NCBI GenBank assembly: GCA_963665045.2
Contig: CAXXJQ010000003.1
Location: 682,001-746,000, forward strand
DNA length: 64,000 bases
DNA from: JAFGRU01 sp016934985
GTDB taxonomy: Bacteria > Desulfobacterota > Desulfuromonadia > Desulfuromonadales > JAAYDE01
Direction of reading: 5' to 3'
Part shown: piece after piece, positions 1 through 9,200 of the stretch
Layout: each line of letters starts with the position of its first letter
How positions within the stretch are numbered: the first letter of the stretch is position 1
Notes under the pieces: model-generated
The model's database searches: none
What the model saw: only the letters and a program-made list of their open reading frames with translations
What the model was told of the DNA's origin: nothing
Position numbers and translations under genes: made by a program

Positions 1-504
1 GGGGCTGCTCCGTTATGGGTTGCCTGCCGGCAGGGACATGAACAGGCGGCCAGGTTGCTCCTCAAAGCGGGGGCGGACGTCAATGCGCGGGAAAAGAAAC
101 ATGGAGCCAGCGCTCTTCTGGTAAGTTCCATGAACGGTCATACGAAGATCGTCCAGTTGCTTCTCGATGCAGGAGCCAAGGTCAACTCTGTCAGTACGCA
201 GCATGGTCTTACCCCTCTGCTGGTTGCTTCGACCAAAGGCAATGCCGAGATCGTCAGAATGCTTCTGAACGCCGGCGCCGATGTCAATGCTGCAGGTAAA
301 AAAGACGGCGTCACCTCCCTTCTGGCAACGGTGACCCAGGGACATACCGAGGTTACCAGATTGCTGCTGGAAGCCGGGGCGAACGTCAACGTCAAGGCCA
401 ACATGGAAGGAGTGGACTACACTCCGCTGATGGCGGCCAAAAAGCAGGGCAATGATCAGATGGTCAAAATGCTGGTTGAGTACGGCGCCAAAGATAGTGT
501 TTAA
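1..504 (+). CDS. Ankyrin-repeat protein, 3' part (5' end outside window)
   Basis: The frame is open from base 1, so the gene begins upstream of the window; the visible part encodes about 167 residues and ends with TAA at 502-504. It consists of about five ankyrin repeats of roughly 33 residues, recognisable by the recurring pattern LLLxAGAxVN followed by G-TPLLxAxxxGH/N-xxIVxxLL. Ankyrin repeats form a stacked helical scaffold for protein-protein binding, so the protein is a binding module with no enzymatic motif in the visible part. Signal peptide and localisation cannot be judged because the N-terminus is missing. A strong terminator lies about 70 bases downstream, so this is the last gene of its transcript. 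The fold is certain; the partner is unknown. Confidence 0.9.
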   Translation, partial: GAAPLWVACRQGHEQAARLLLKAGADVNAREKKHGASALLVSSMNGHTKIVQLLLDAGAKVNSVSTQHGLTPLLVASTKGNAEIVRMLLNAGADVNAAGKKDGVTSLLATVTQGHTEVTRLLLEAGANVNVKANMEGVDYTPLMAAKKQGNDQMVKMLVEYGAKDSV

Positions 505-576
505 AAAATATATGCATTATTAAAAAAGAAAAATTCTTTAGAAAAAGTCCTGTTTTTTTGCCAGTAACAGGTTGCA

Positions 577-620
577 AACCGCCCGCTTTCCTTTTTTTGG
601 AAAGCGGGCGGTTTTTTTTT
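577..620 (+). terminator. Rho-independent terminator after the ankyrin gene
   Basis: A GC-rich hairpin with 15-base arms (AACCGCCCGCTTTCC and its complement) and a T-rich loop is followed by a run of T. It ends the ankyrin transcript. The remaining bases from 621 to 952 hold no convincing gene. Confidence 0.92.
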
Positions 621-952
621 GATGCACTTGACGATAGGGGGTTTGAATGATAGCAATTTAAAAGGAGCATGTTTTCTTGCTGATTAGATTACTCAGGCGA
701 CGGCCGGGTCAGAGGTGCATTTTCAGGTTTATGTACCCTCTCAACGGTTTCGCGACAAGGCGTCATGAATAACCCGGGCTCATTCTTTTGGGAAAGTTCA
801 AACGGGTATAAACATTCCGCTTTTTTGCTGAAGCATTTCGACATTATATCCAATCCATCAGTTTGAAATTATTAAAGTTTTGGCCCAGAGGCAAGACCTT
901 TTCCGTGTTGGGTCCGAGATGCCGATTGCTCCGCTGCGGGAGCGGGGAGTTT

Positions 953-3664
953 ATGAAAAAAGCCAAGAATTCTGTTTCGAAAAATTCGGGTGAGCATTTT
1001 GAACCCAACGAGGGGTTCCGCCTGCTTTTTGAAATCAATCCCCATCCTTTGTGGGTTTATGATCTGGAGACCCTGAAGTTTCTGGCCGTTAATGACGCCG
1101 CGGTTGAAAAGTACGGTTACAGCCGCGAGGAGTTTTTCGGTATGACCGTGGCCGATATCTTCTCTTCGAAAAAGCTCCCCCGTCCGGATGAGAACAGCGC
1201 CAAAATTTTCGGCCGCCTTGAAAGGGCCGGCCTGTGCCGTCATCGCCTGAAGGATGGGAGTCTCATTGATGTTGAGATCACCAGTCATTCCCTGGCTTAC
1301 GGGGGCCGCAAGGCTGAACTGGTTCTGGCTCGGGATGTCAGGGCAGGCGACAGGGCTCAACAGGCGCTGCATGAAAGTGAAGAGCGTTTCAGGCAGGCTT
1401 TGGAAAATATTCCCGATGTGATTGTCATTTATGGCCCGGATTTGAAAATACGCTACATCAATGAAGCTACCCGCAGACTAACGGGGATGAATCCCGAGGA
1501 TTTTATCGGTAAGCGTGACGATGAAATCTGGCCCCCGGGAGTTTATCAGGTATATATTCCGGAACTGAAAGCTGCTCTTGAGGAACGTTCAGTAAAATCT
1601 CTGGAAACCGACCTGATGCTGCCGGGCGGTCAACTGAAAAAGCTGAGAATCACCTGTGTCCCTCTGCTCAATGAAGAGGGCGGGGTCCGGGAAGTTCTCG
1701 GTATTACAACCGACCTTACCGAGCAGAAAGACGCGGAACACAGTCTGAAACTGGCTCAATTTGCCATTGAAGAGGCCTCTTTCGCCTGCATCTGGTTGAA
1801 CAGCGAGGGCCGCATTATCTATGTCAATAAGAAGGCATGTACCTCCCTTGATTATTCCAGGGATGAGCTCTTGAACATGTCTCTCCATGATATCAATCCG
1901 GAAATTTTCCCGGAAGACTGGTCCGGCATTTGGAGCCATCTGACAAAGGCCCGCATTCATTCCTACGAGGCTCTCCATCAACGCAAGAACGGCAGCCTTT
2001 TCCCCGTAGAGGTGACGGCCAACTACCTGGCTTTCGACGGCAAAAAATACTCTTGTGCCTATGTGCGCGACCTCAGCGAAGAGAGGCGGGCGGTTCATGC
2101 TCTGCGTGAGAGTGAAGAGCGCTTGAGGCAGGCAGTGAGAGTTGCCCATATCGGCATTTTTGATTACGAACACCTGACCGAGCGTTTTTTTGCTTCCCTC
2201 GAGATGCGTGCCATCTTCGGCTGGGCTTCGGACGAGCCCCTTGCTCTCGATGATCTGCTTAAGCGCACCCATCCGGATGATCGTGAAAAGGTTGAGGCAC
2301 TCATTCTCGAGGCGCGTGACACGCTTAACGATAATATTTTTGATGTAGAAATACGCTTTTTAAAAACTGACGGTTCGCTGTTTTTCACCACTATCCAGAC
2401 GCAGGCGTTTTTTTCCGGGAAGGGAGAAAGACGCCATTGGGTTCGCACCGTTGGTGCCGTTCACGACATCAGCGACTGGAAACAGGGCCAGGAGGAGCGG
2501 CAAAAACTCCAGGCGCAACTGCTCCAGGCGCAAAAGATGGAATCCGTGGGGCGTCTGGCCGGCGGCGTGGCCCATGATTTCAACAATATGCTCAATGTTA
2601 TTCTCGGCCATTCGGAATTAGCTATGGACAAGCTGGAGCCTTCCTCCCCCGTCATTGGCGATCTTCGCCAGGTTCAGATGGCCGCTCAATGTTCCACGGA
2701 ACTGGCCCGCCAGTTGTTGGCTTTCGGCCGCAGGCAGGCCATTAACCCCAAGGTGCTCGATCTCAATGATACTTTGGCGGGGATGCTGAAGATGCTTGGC
2801 CGTCTCATAGGCGAGGATATTAAGGTGGTGTGGAAACCGGATGCGGGTCTTCTGCCTGTCAATATCGATCCGGCCCAGGTTGACCAGATCCTGGCTAATC
2901 TGCTGGTCAATGCCCGGGACGCCATTTCGGGGAAGGGACGAATTGTCATTGAGACCAAAAACGTTTTTTTGGATGGGGCTTATTGCCGCACCCAGGTGGA
3001 GCTTGAGCCGGGGGCTTATGTCATGATAAGTGTCAGCGACGATGGCCACGGCATGGATGAGGAAACCCTGTCACACCTCTTCGAGCCTTTCTACACCACC
3101 AAAAGTGTCGGCTCCGGTACCGGCCTGGGGCTGGCCACGGTGTATGGCATTGTCAAGCAAAACAAGGGTTGCATCAATGTCTACAGCGAACCGAGCCTGG
3201 GTTCAACTTTCAAGATTTTTCTGCCTTGCCATGAAACGGAGGAAACGGTGCAGACCACGGAGGATGAGCCCCTTGACGTCAAAGGCGGGAACGAAACGAT
3301 TCTGCTGGTGGAAGATGATCCCATGGTTCTGCGAGCCAGCGAGGGGCTCCTGCAGAATCTTGGCTACAATGTCATTGCGGCCAACAGCCCGGATGTTGCT
3401 CTGCGAATTGCCGAGGAAAAAGGCCAGGAGATTGAGCTTCTGATTACCGATGTCATCATGCCTGAAATGAACGGCAAGGAATTGTCTCAGCGTCTGTCGG
3501 CTGCCTGGCCCCATCTCAAAACTCTGTACATATCAGGATATACGGCGGACGTTATCGCCCACCGGGGTCTCCTCGAACAGGGCGCGTATTTTCTTCCGAA
3601 ACCGTTTTTCAGGAACGATCTGGCCAGCAAAGTTCGAGAAGTCCTGGAAAGCGCTTCAAATTGA
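953..3664 (+). CDS. Hybrid sensor histidine kinase with four PAS domains and C-terminal receiver
   Basis: This 903-residue protein has no membrane segment and is probably a cytoplasmic sensor. Four PAS domains lie at about residues 18-130, 145-265, 272-385 and 390-525. A HisKA dimerisation domain follows, with the phospho-accepting His541 in the context VAHDFNN. The HATPase domain (about 645-765) shows the N-box NLLVNARDAI, the G1 box DDGHGM and the G2 motif GSGTGLGL. A receiver domain ends the protein, with acidic residues LVEDD and phospho-acceptor Asp833 in LLITDVIMPEMNG. I chose ATG 953 because a GGGGAG ribosome site lies just upstream; a TTG at 863 would extend the frame by 30 implausible residues. 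No output regulator is encoded next to it, so the phosphate presumably passes to an unlinked partner. The signal is unknown. Confidence 0.93.
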   Translation: MKKAKNSVSKNSGEHFEPNEGFRLLFEINPHPLWVYDLETLKFLAVNDAAVEKYGYSREEFFGMTVADIFSSKKLPRPDENSAKIFGRLERAGLCRHRLKDGSLIDVEITSHSLAYGGRKAELVLARDVRAGDRAQQALHESEERFRQALENIPDVIVIYGPDLKIRYINEATRRLTGMNPEDFIGKRDDEIWPPGVYQVYIPELKAALEERSVKSLETDLMLPGGQLKKLRITCVPLLNEEGGVREVLGITTDLTEQKDAEHSLKLAQFAIEEASFACIWLNSEGRIIYVNKKACTSLDYSRDELLNMSLHDINPEIFPEDWSGIWSHLTKARIHSYEALHQRKNGSLFPVEVTANYLAFDGKKYSCAYVRDLSEERRAVHALRESEERLRQAVRVAHIGIFDYEHLTERFFASLEMRAIFGWASDEPLALDDLLKRTHPDDREKVEALILEARDTLNDNIFDVEIRFLKTDGSLFFTTIQTQAFFSGKGERRHWVRTVGAVHDISDWKQGQEERQKLQAQLLQAQKMESVGRLAGGVAHDFNNMLNVILGHSELAMDKLEPSSPVIGDLRQVQMAAQCSTELARQLLAFGRRQAINPKVLDLNDTLAGMLKMLGRLIGEDIKVVWKPDAGLLPVNIDPAQVDQILANLLVNARDAISGKGRIVIETKNVFLDGAYCRTQVELEPGAYVMISVSDDGHGMDEETLSHLFEPFYTTKSVGSGTGLGLATVYGIVKQNKGCINVYSEPSLGSTFKIFLPCHETEETVQTTEDEPLDVKGGNETILLVEDDPMVLRASEGLLQNLGYNVIAANSPDVALRIAEEKGQEIELLITDVIMPEMNGKELSQRLSAAWPHLKTLYISGYTADVIAHRGLLEQGAYFLPKPFFRNDLASKVREVLESASN

Positions 3665-3676
3665 TTTTCCACCATC

Positions 3677-3713
3677 AAAAAAAGAGCCAGGAAAGAATTC
3701 CTGACTCTTTTTT
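3677..3713 (+). terminator. Terminator after the hybrid kinase
   Basis: Inverted repeat AAAGAGCCAGGAA / TTCCTGACTCTTT with a 4-base loop, with A-run and T-run on either side, 12 bases after the kinase stop. The flanking runs make it potentially bidirectional, which suits the small minus-strand gene just downstream. Confidence 0.85.
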
Positions 3714-3766
3714 AACTAAACAGGCACAAGGTGCTGACTAATCGACCAGCCTGCGCGCTGAACCGG

Positions 3767-3928
3767 TTATTTGCATTCGACCGGGATCTGGTGCCTGGCG
3801 CGAATGGCCTGGAAAAATTCCTTCCTCATTTTCTCCTGACACTCACTGCATAATTCCGAGGTTATTGAAATCCCAGCCTTTCTCACCCAGCGGCCGCATC
3901 CGCCACGACATGGTTTGAAAAAATTCAT
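3767..3928 (-). CDS. Small cysteine-rich protein (53 aa), putative zinc-binding
   Basis: A short gene on the minus strand: ATG at 3928, TAA ending at 3767. It is preceded by a good ribosome site (AAGGAG, about 9 bases upstream), which is the main support for its being real. The 53-residue product has Cys7 and Cys11 (C-x3-C), then Cys27 and Cys30 (C-x2-C), and a penultimate Cys52; the two pairs are arranged like a small zinc knuckle. The rest is basic and rich in Arg and Lys. There is no signal peptide or membrane segment. It converges on the hybrid kinase and shares the terminator region with it. I do not recognise a family; a metal-binding or regulatory small protein is an inference. Confidence 0.6.
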   Translation of the reverse strand: MNFFKPCRGGCGRWVRKAGISITSELCSECQEKMRKEFFQAIRARHQIPVECK

Positions 3929-3959
3929 GAGCCATCTCCTTCTTTTATGATGAGAAGCG

Positions 3960-4334
3960 AATTGATGACCCTGCTGGTAAATGCAAGTTTTTTTCCGTAT
4001 TTGTCAGGGGGAGTGATTTTTATTGGACATTATTATTTTTAATTAATAGTATGATTATAATGCCGGTGTTTCAGAAATAGAAGGGTTAGCTTGGCTGGCT
4101 GTTTCCGGACTGTCTGAACAGGGTTTTGGCAGTAAAGGGGAGGGTATTGAAATAGATGGGAAATCAAGAGTAAAATTTTCCACTTTTTTGCCCTGATATT
4201 TCAATAGATGGAGATATTTTTTCCCTTAAAAAAATGGAATTTTTTTTCCGTTTTTACAGGGGAATATCACAATAGGTAGAAAATTTTTCCAGGTATAAGG
4301 GTGATATCATGGAAATTTTCCATCTATCAACACT
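3960..4334. other. AT-rich spacer with degenerate short repeats, leading edge of cassette array
   Basis: No gene is visible. The stretch contains three related short motifs (ATAGATGGGAAAT, ATAGATGGAGAT, ATAGGTAGAAAAT) near 4153, 4205 and 4272. An inverted repeat pairs the last (4271-4289) with GGAAATTTTCCATCTAT at 4310-4326. A GTTATGT at 4335-4341 resembles an integron core site placed 11 bases before the first cassette start codon. It may be the array's leading edge or promoter region, but no integrase gene is present and this is not proven. Confidence 0.35.
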
Positions 4335-4351
4335 GTTATGTGTCAAGTGTC

Positions 4352-4720
4352 ATGAAAAAGCTCATTGATGACGAGACCAAAAAATTACTCGTAAAGACAT
4401 TTTGCGTTGCATTTATAGCGTCAATGATTTTTGGACTTCTTTGTTTAGGACCTTCCAATTTTTCTTTAAAAGTAGTCAATGCCTCTTTGTTTTCAGGGGT
4501 TGAGTTTGTTTTTACCATTGGTCTTTTTACAATAATTTTTGAACCTGCTCGTGGGTCTTTATTGTTAATTCTATACGCCACTGCTGGTTTTATCGCAGGG
4601 ATGACTTGGTCAGAGTTTGCTCGCCCGCCTTGGTCAATGTTTTTTACGGCCATTGCTGGAGCTGTTCTTTCCTTATTGTGGGTTTACACTAGCGGTGGTT
4701 ATAAAAGGGGTATGAAGTAG
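4352..4720 (+). CDS. Hypothetical four-helix membrane protein in integron cassette 1
   Basis: The 122-residue product is almost entirely hydrophobic, with four likely transmembrane segments (about residues 10-30, 36-58, 66-86 and 93-113) separated by short polar turns. I do not recognise a family. The start at ATG 4352 fits the usual cassette layout, with the first codon 10-20 bases after a GTT core site; an upstream ATG at 4301 would add 17 poorly hydrophobic residues. The TAG stop lies 4 bases before attC1. Small membrane proteins of unknown function are common cassette cargo. Transport, stress or immunity roles are all possible; the sequence does not decide. Confidence 0.65.
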   Translation: MKKLIDDETKKLLVKTFCVAFIASMIFGLLCLGPSNFSLKVVNASLFSGVEFVFTIGLFTIIFEPARGSLLLILYATAGFIAGMTWSEFARPPWSMFFTAIAGAVLSLLWVYTSGGYKRGMK

Positions 4721-4724
4721 AACC

Positions 4725-4828
4725 ACATAACCCCTTCAATGAACCGGAGCGATTTCCTCGGGGCGCTTCTCGAAAAAGCCGCTACCAGTTTTATCTGAGC
4801 CACGCGCCCGGTTATCGCAACGTTAGAC
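4725..4828 (+). other. attC recombination site 1
   Basis: The site begins with ATAAC and ends with the consensus core GTTAGAC (4822-4828). Inside, AACCGGAGCG on the left pairs with the complement of AACCGGGCG on the right, leaving one unpaired A on the left arm. The same extrahelical base is found in classical attC sites such as that of aadA. The left core is a poor match to RYYYAAC. The site is clearly homologous to attC3 (shared CCCCTTCAAT, ACCGGAGCGATT and CGCCCGGTTAT). Confidence 0.8.
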
Positions 4829-5059
4829 GCTGGCGAAGCCCGCGTCTTCGAACAGAACCTATTGTTTTAGATTGGGATTATTGATTTTAAGGATTGAAAA
4901 AAAGGGAAAAACATGATAAGTGACGAAGCTGTCACTTTCGTGCAGCATAACAGTCGTTGATGCGGACACGAAAGAGTCAGCTTCGTGATTTCATGAAAAA
5001 CCCTCCCATCATTGTCCAAAAATCAAAACCAAATCGATATTCGTACTGGCCGCGATAAC
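4829..5059 (+). other. Cassette 2, no protein gene; carries a strong hairpin
   Basis: About 230 bases between attC1 and attC2 contain only tiny reading frames. The main feature is an inverted repeat: arm 4921-4942 pairs with arm 4967-4988 at 19 of 22 positions around a 24-base loop. Cassettes lacking a gene are known; this one may encode a structured RNA or simply be decayed. Confidence 0.6.
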
Positions 5060-5159
5060 GTCTAACAGTCGGATCAAGCGGATGGGTCCACATGCCAGGT
5101 ACTCGAAAATCGCGGTGGTACGCAAAGCTTAGGCTGCCCACCGCTTATCCTTGTTAGTT
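5060..5159 (+). other. attC recombination site 2
   Basis: A textbook site: left core GTCTAAC (5060-5066) and right core GTTAGTT (5153-5159). The inner arms AAGCGGATGGG and (complement) AAGCGGTGGG pair except for one extrahelical A on the left, the hallmark that sets attC orientation. Its sequence family differs from that of attC1 and attC3. Confidence 0.88.
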
Positions 5160-5172
5160 AGAAAGCAATAGA

Positions 5173-5535
5173 TTGAATAAAATCCAAAATTTCTACGCAA
5201 AGGAAAGACCCCTCTGGAAGGTATTTTGGTTTTATATCGTGGGTGGGTACTTGGCCCAATCTATTATCAGTTTATTCGTTGCTCTTCTGTTTTTCGATGT
5301 TCTCGATTCAGTAAACTATAAGCTTGTTGCCACCATTTATCTTATATTTTGTCTCATATATTTGGCAGTTGTTACGCCACTTCTTTGGTATTGCCGAAAA
5401 AATACAAAATGGTCAGGGTGGACATGGGCTTCAATCCTTGTTTTGGGTTACGTCATCATTCAACTTTTTTATGGCTTTTGGAGGTCTTGGGTGTATTGGA
5501 TTCCGTTACTTCAAAACCAAAAGGCAGTCTTCTAA
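5173..5535 (+). CDS. Hypothetical membrane protein in integron cassette 3
   Basis: The 120-residue product has three or four hydrophobic segments (about residues 17-42, 49-72 and 82-103) and several aromatic residues at the interfaces. I do not recognise a family. The start is TTG 5173, 13 bases after the attC2 core, and the TAA stop (5533-5535) lies inside the left core of attC3. This tight fit between two recombination sites is typical of gene cassettes and is the best evidence for the coding frame. No good ribosome site is seen, which is also common in cassettes. Function unknown. Confidence 0.7.
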   Translation: MNKIQNFYAKERPLWKVFWFYIVGGYLAQSIISLFVALLFFDVLDSVNYKLVATIYLIFCLIYLAVVTPLLWYCRKNTKWSGWTWASILVLGYVIIQLFYGFWRSWVYWIPLLQNQKAVF

Positions 5536-5634
5536 CCCCTTCAATCAACCGGAGCGATTTTCTCGCCGCTCATTCCGAAAAGGCCACTGCCACTTTGTCC
5601 TGAGCCATTCGCCCGGTTATCTCAACCGTTAGCC
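5530..5634 (+). other. attC recombination site 3
   Basis: Left core TTCTAAC (5530-5536) overlaps the stop codon of the cassette gene; the right core is GTTAGCC (5628-5634). AACCGGAGCGA on the left pairs with the complement of AACCGGGCGA on the right, with one unpaired A. It is a close relative of attC1, so these two cassettes came from the same attC family. Confidence 0.85.
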
Positions 5635-5649
5635 AGCAATCGGTCTCCT

Positions 5650-5883
5650 ATGGGTCCTAAAAGAAAATTGTGGTTTATGATCTTTTTCTTGTCAGGTGTT
5701 TTTGTAAGCTTTATTGATCGTGCCTACTACACAATGGTTTTTCTGCCCAAGTATCATGGGTTTTTTGGAAATGCTGCCAAAAAGGTAGTTGATGTTGAAG
5801 GCTTTCTTGCTTTTATCAAAACAGTACCAGGTGGGCTTCTGTTCTTTCTTACTATTTTCTTGCTATTGGGTGCAGGTATTTGA
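5650..5883 (+). CDS. Hypothetical membrane protein in integron cassette 4
   Basis: A 77-residue product starting with ATG 15 bases after the attC3 core. It has an N-terminal hydrophobic segment (about residues 8-25) and a second near the C-terminus (about 59-76), joined by a polar stretch. No recognised family. No attC follows the stop at 5881-5883; instead a dispersed repeat begins at 5895. The last cassette therefore seems to have lost its recombination site and perhaps its true 3' end. Confidence 0.6.
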   Translation: MGPKRKLWFMIFFLSGVFVSFIDRAYYTMVFLPKYHGFFGNAAKKVVDVEGFLAFIKTVPGGLLFFLTIFLLLGAGI

Positions 5884-5894
5884 AAATAAGTAAT

Positions 5895-5952
5895 GGGGTC
5901 AAATCTCCGTTTGACTCTTGCTTGTCGGTGAAGTAAGAGGCACTCCCCATTT
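5895..5952 (+). repeat. Dispersed repeat, GGGGTCAAATCTCC type, copy 1
   Basis: This segment matches 12190-12243 (shared TCTCCGTTTGACTCTTGC and TCGGTGAA). The second copy sits just upstream of the SRAP gene. It abuts a gene-fragment duplication here and cuts off the cassette array. Confidence 0.7.
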
Positions 5953-6102
5953 TTAAATCCTGTCCGGTGGTTCGGGCTGGGGTGAGAGTTGATTCGTCCC
6001 TTTTTGGGGTGTGTCAGGGGGCTCCGGTTGTGGCCCAAGGCTTTTGGTGTTGGGAGAGGGTTTATCCGGCGGTTCGGGTTGAGGGCCCAAAGCCTTCTGG
6101 TT
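5953..6102 (-). pseudogene. Duplicated 3' fragment of the PQPEPPD-repeat protein gene
   Basis: The minus strand encodes about 49 residues with three PQPEPPD motifs and a stop, nearly identical to the last half of the intact gene at 9810-10115, including bases after the stop codon. No start codon, ribosome site or signal peptide is present. It is a partial copy left by a duplication, not an expressed gene. Confidence 0.8.
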
Positions 6103-6111
6103 TGAACAGGT

Positions 6112-6170
6112 GGAGGGTCAAATCTCCATTGTCGACATTCAGTTTGTCAACGATGAAGATTTGACCCTCC
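6112..6170. repeat. Inverted repeat around GGAGGGTCAAATCT
   Basis: Perfect 14-base arms (6112-6125 and 6157-6170) surround a 31-base centre. It resembles REPIN-type palindromes; other GGGTC-type elements occur at about 5.9, 10.4, 12.2, 46.6, 61.6 and 63.8 kb. Confidence 0.75.
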
Positions 6171-6208
6171 TGGTTGCTTGGCCATCTGCTTTACCCTATA
6201 AAAAACGC

Positions 6209-9200
6209 TTATTTGGAGGTTTCCTTTAATATTGAAAAAATTCCTTTTCCGAGTTTTCCACCCAAACTCCGCCCATATTCTTTATCCAATTTATCAACCC
6301 GCTCCTGGGCCCGCGCATTCATTGCCTTGTTCTTATAATTCATGTCAAGGTACCTGTGATAATACCTGCGGGCCTCTTTTTTAAGATTTTTCCTGTCGGC
6401 GCTGACAGCAAGAAAATAAAGCGACAAGGCCGATTTTTCATCCATTTGATAAGCTTTTTTACTGTAGCGATAGGCATCATCAACCCGGTTGAGCATAAAG
6501 GAGGCCCAGCCAAGGTACATGTACGACTGCTGCGGTTTTGTCGATATGGTCCGCTTGAAGCAGTCAGCCGCTTTGCCGTACTGCTTGTTTCGCAGATAAT
6601 CCTTGCCCTGCTCAAAAGTGCTCTTAACCGGCGCTTTTTTCTTTATTTTGGGTGCCGGTTTCTTGGCTGCAATTGTTTTGGATTTTGCACTTTCTTTTGC
6701 CTTAGCGGGTATTTTTATCCACACCTCGAAGCTTTTCTGATTTCTGCTGATGTAGAAACGAGAAGGTCTATCAGTCGGCAAGGTTTTTAGGAATGCAACC
6801 AGGGCCTCCGGTTTTTTTCCGCTCCCGTAAAACTGTTTCCGTTCAACTTCAAGGATAAGATCGCCTTTTTCCAACCCGGCGTGATCGGCAGGCGAGTCCT
6901 CCTTGACACCATAGATTCTGATGCCATAGCCGTCATGCTTGCCGATCTGCAACCCCAGGGAACCCTTTTGGGGCTCTGTTTCCTGCCTTTTTTCAATTGG
7001 TTCGGGCCTGGGAATTTCGCTTGGTCTATTTTCCGCCGCTGATATTGTGCGTTCCTGCGCTAATTCTTGATTTTTCTTTTCTTTTGTCTTGACCGTCTGT
7101 ACCTCAACATCTTTATACAAACGGGACATGTTCCCGGGAGCGGCGGACAGGGTTTCCTGCTGTCCGGCGGCTATGGTTTTTTTATTCCGCCCTGATGCGT
7201 CAACAATATTGACGGAACCGGAAAGGACACGGACCTGGCAGGTCTTATCCCGGTCATTTTTTTCGACGACATATTCGGTACCCAGGGGCTGAATCCAGGC
7301 CCCCGGAACGATTCGCAGCATCTCTTTCCTGGGGGCGCCGGATCCGCCCTGCATATCATCCGGCCCGCTCAACCCCTGGGGGTCTGTATAGATCTCTTCA
7401 AAAAAGGCGACACCGATGTCGCCTTCGAAATCCTTGACATGGAGTTTCCCCGAAATCAGGCAGGCATAGGGTTTCTCGCGCAGAATTGGATGGGCATCGT
7501 CACGCCAGCCGAGATCCACAATGCCCATTTCTCCCTTTGCATTGGAGAGTACCAGGCTGCCGGTTTTGGACGTTCTTATATTTTGCGCGAAGACTTGGAG
7601 GGAAAGCCCTTCATCGGCTGATTGGTGGAGCCGGACAAAATCCTCCGGCGTCGGGCTGGCCGGTATATTTCCTATGGCGATGCGGGTGGGCAGATAGGGA
7701 TTGTTTCTCAAGTTGATGCTGCTATATCCGGGGTTATGGTGCATCCACACAGGCTTGGCATTACCTTTTGCGGGGACAAGAAGACTGACATTGAAAATTA
7801 CCGGCATCATTTCGCCGATGTTAAAGCTGAACATCGGAGCGTGCAGGTTCTCCGGCGGCACCACGTCATGAACCAATCCGCAGGCATCCAGGATGACGAA
7901 ACGCTGCTGTTCCAGGTTGAGCCATAATGGAAAATTATCCAGATAATCCGACGGGTTGGAAAATGAGGTGAAGCCTTTCTGCTTGAGCCTTTCACGGGCG
8001 GCTTCGAGGGTGTGGGCCACATGACCGGAGGAAAGCCTTCCGGCCGTCTGACCAGTGAGGATCAACTCCACGGGCAGGGGGGCAAAAGCAAACAGAGCAT
8101 CTCCTATATCACCCTTGATAAGATTAATAGCGGCGCTGGTGACGGTAAACACACCTTCAGCACCGGTAGCATATTTCAAAGCCACGAGAGAGACATCCAC
8201 GTAATCGTCCCAGCCGACTTTATCCTTGCCGACCCGCAGCCTGCTTTCCCTGGCCAGATCGATTTTTCCCGCAAAACGGAATGTCGCAGTGGTTGGCGAG
8301 TAATCCGTCAGGGCAATGTTCTTTTCCTTTCGCGGGAAACCGGTAAGTGCAGTCATCTTTACCGGCTTGAAGCTGACTGTCACCTGGATAGGGTTACCGA
8401 TCTCTTTGCCCTTGAATGCCTCAAACTGATATTCGCTGAGAATGTCATAAGGGTTTTTCCCGAAACGCTCGAATATCTCGTACAAGGGCTTCCAGAAAAT
8501 CAGCTCTCTGTTTTTGAAACTGTACTGCCCATTGTGAACGAAAGGACGCACGGCAAAGGACCCTGAGTAGTTTTTTGTTTCATTTCCCCCGCTGATTTTA
8601 ACTTTGAAGTGACCTTCCAGCGCAACAACATCGGGCAGGGCTTTGGTCCCAAGGTGCTTTTTCAACTCCTCCAGGACGGAACCGGTCATTTTGAATTTCA
8701 GCTTGGCCTGGTCTTCCGGGAGGTCGGGGTATTGTTCCCCCAGGGTAAAAGACACGGCCTTTTCATCAACCAGGGTGAGGCCTGTGGTGGCAGAGGGGAC
8801 GCATATGGTGAATTGTTTGAATTGTTCAAGGGGGACTTTTCCCGAACGGATATTTCTGTCGTTTTTTTGCCGTGAATCAGCCGATTCGTTGCTGGTCAGG
8901 GTAACCTGGCCGTTCTTGACCCGGTAGTCCGAAGGATCGGCATTTTTTGTTGTGCTCAGAAGATATTCGAACCCATATAGATCATAGCTACCGTAAGGAT
9001 TGACACCATACTTCTCTAATACCGGGGTTGGGCCTATGCTTCCCTTATTACCAACACTCTTTCGATATTTCAATTCCGAAGAGGAAAAAGAATACGAGGC
9101 CGTTATCTTGTCCAGATTACTTTCCCTGTAGCTCGTACCGGAGATATGGACATCCTTCATTTTCGTCCCGTCCGGGCTGAAAGTCAGCTGAACGTTGAAC

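Noticed and set aside
4081..4088. GTTAGC considered as a further integron core site
   Set aside because: No paired attC arms precede it and no cassette gene follows at the usual distance.
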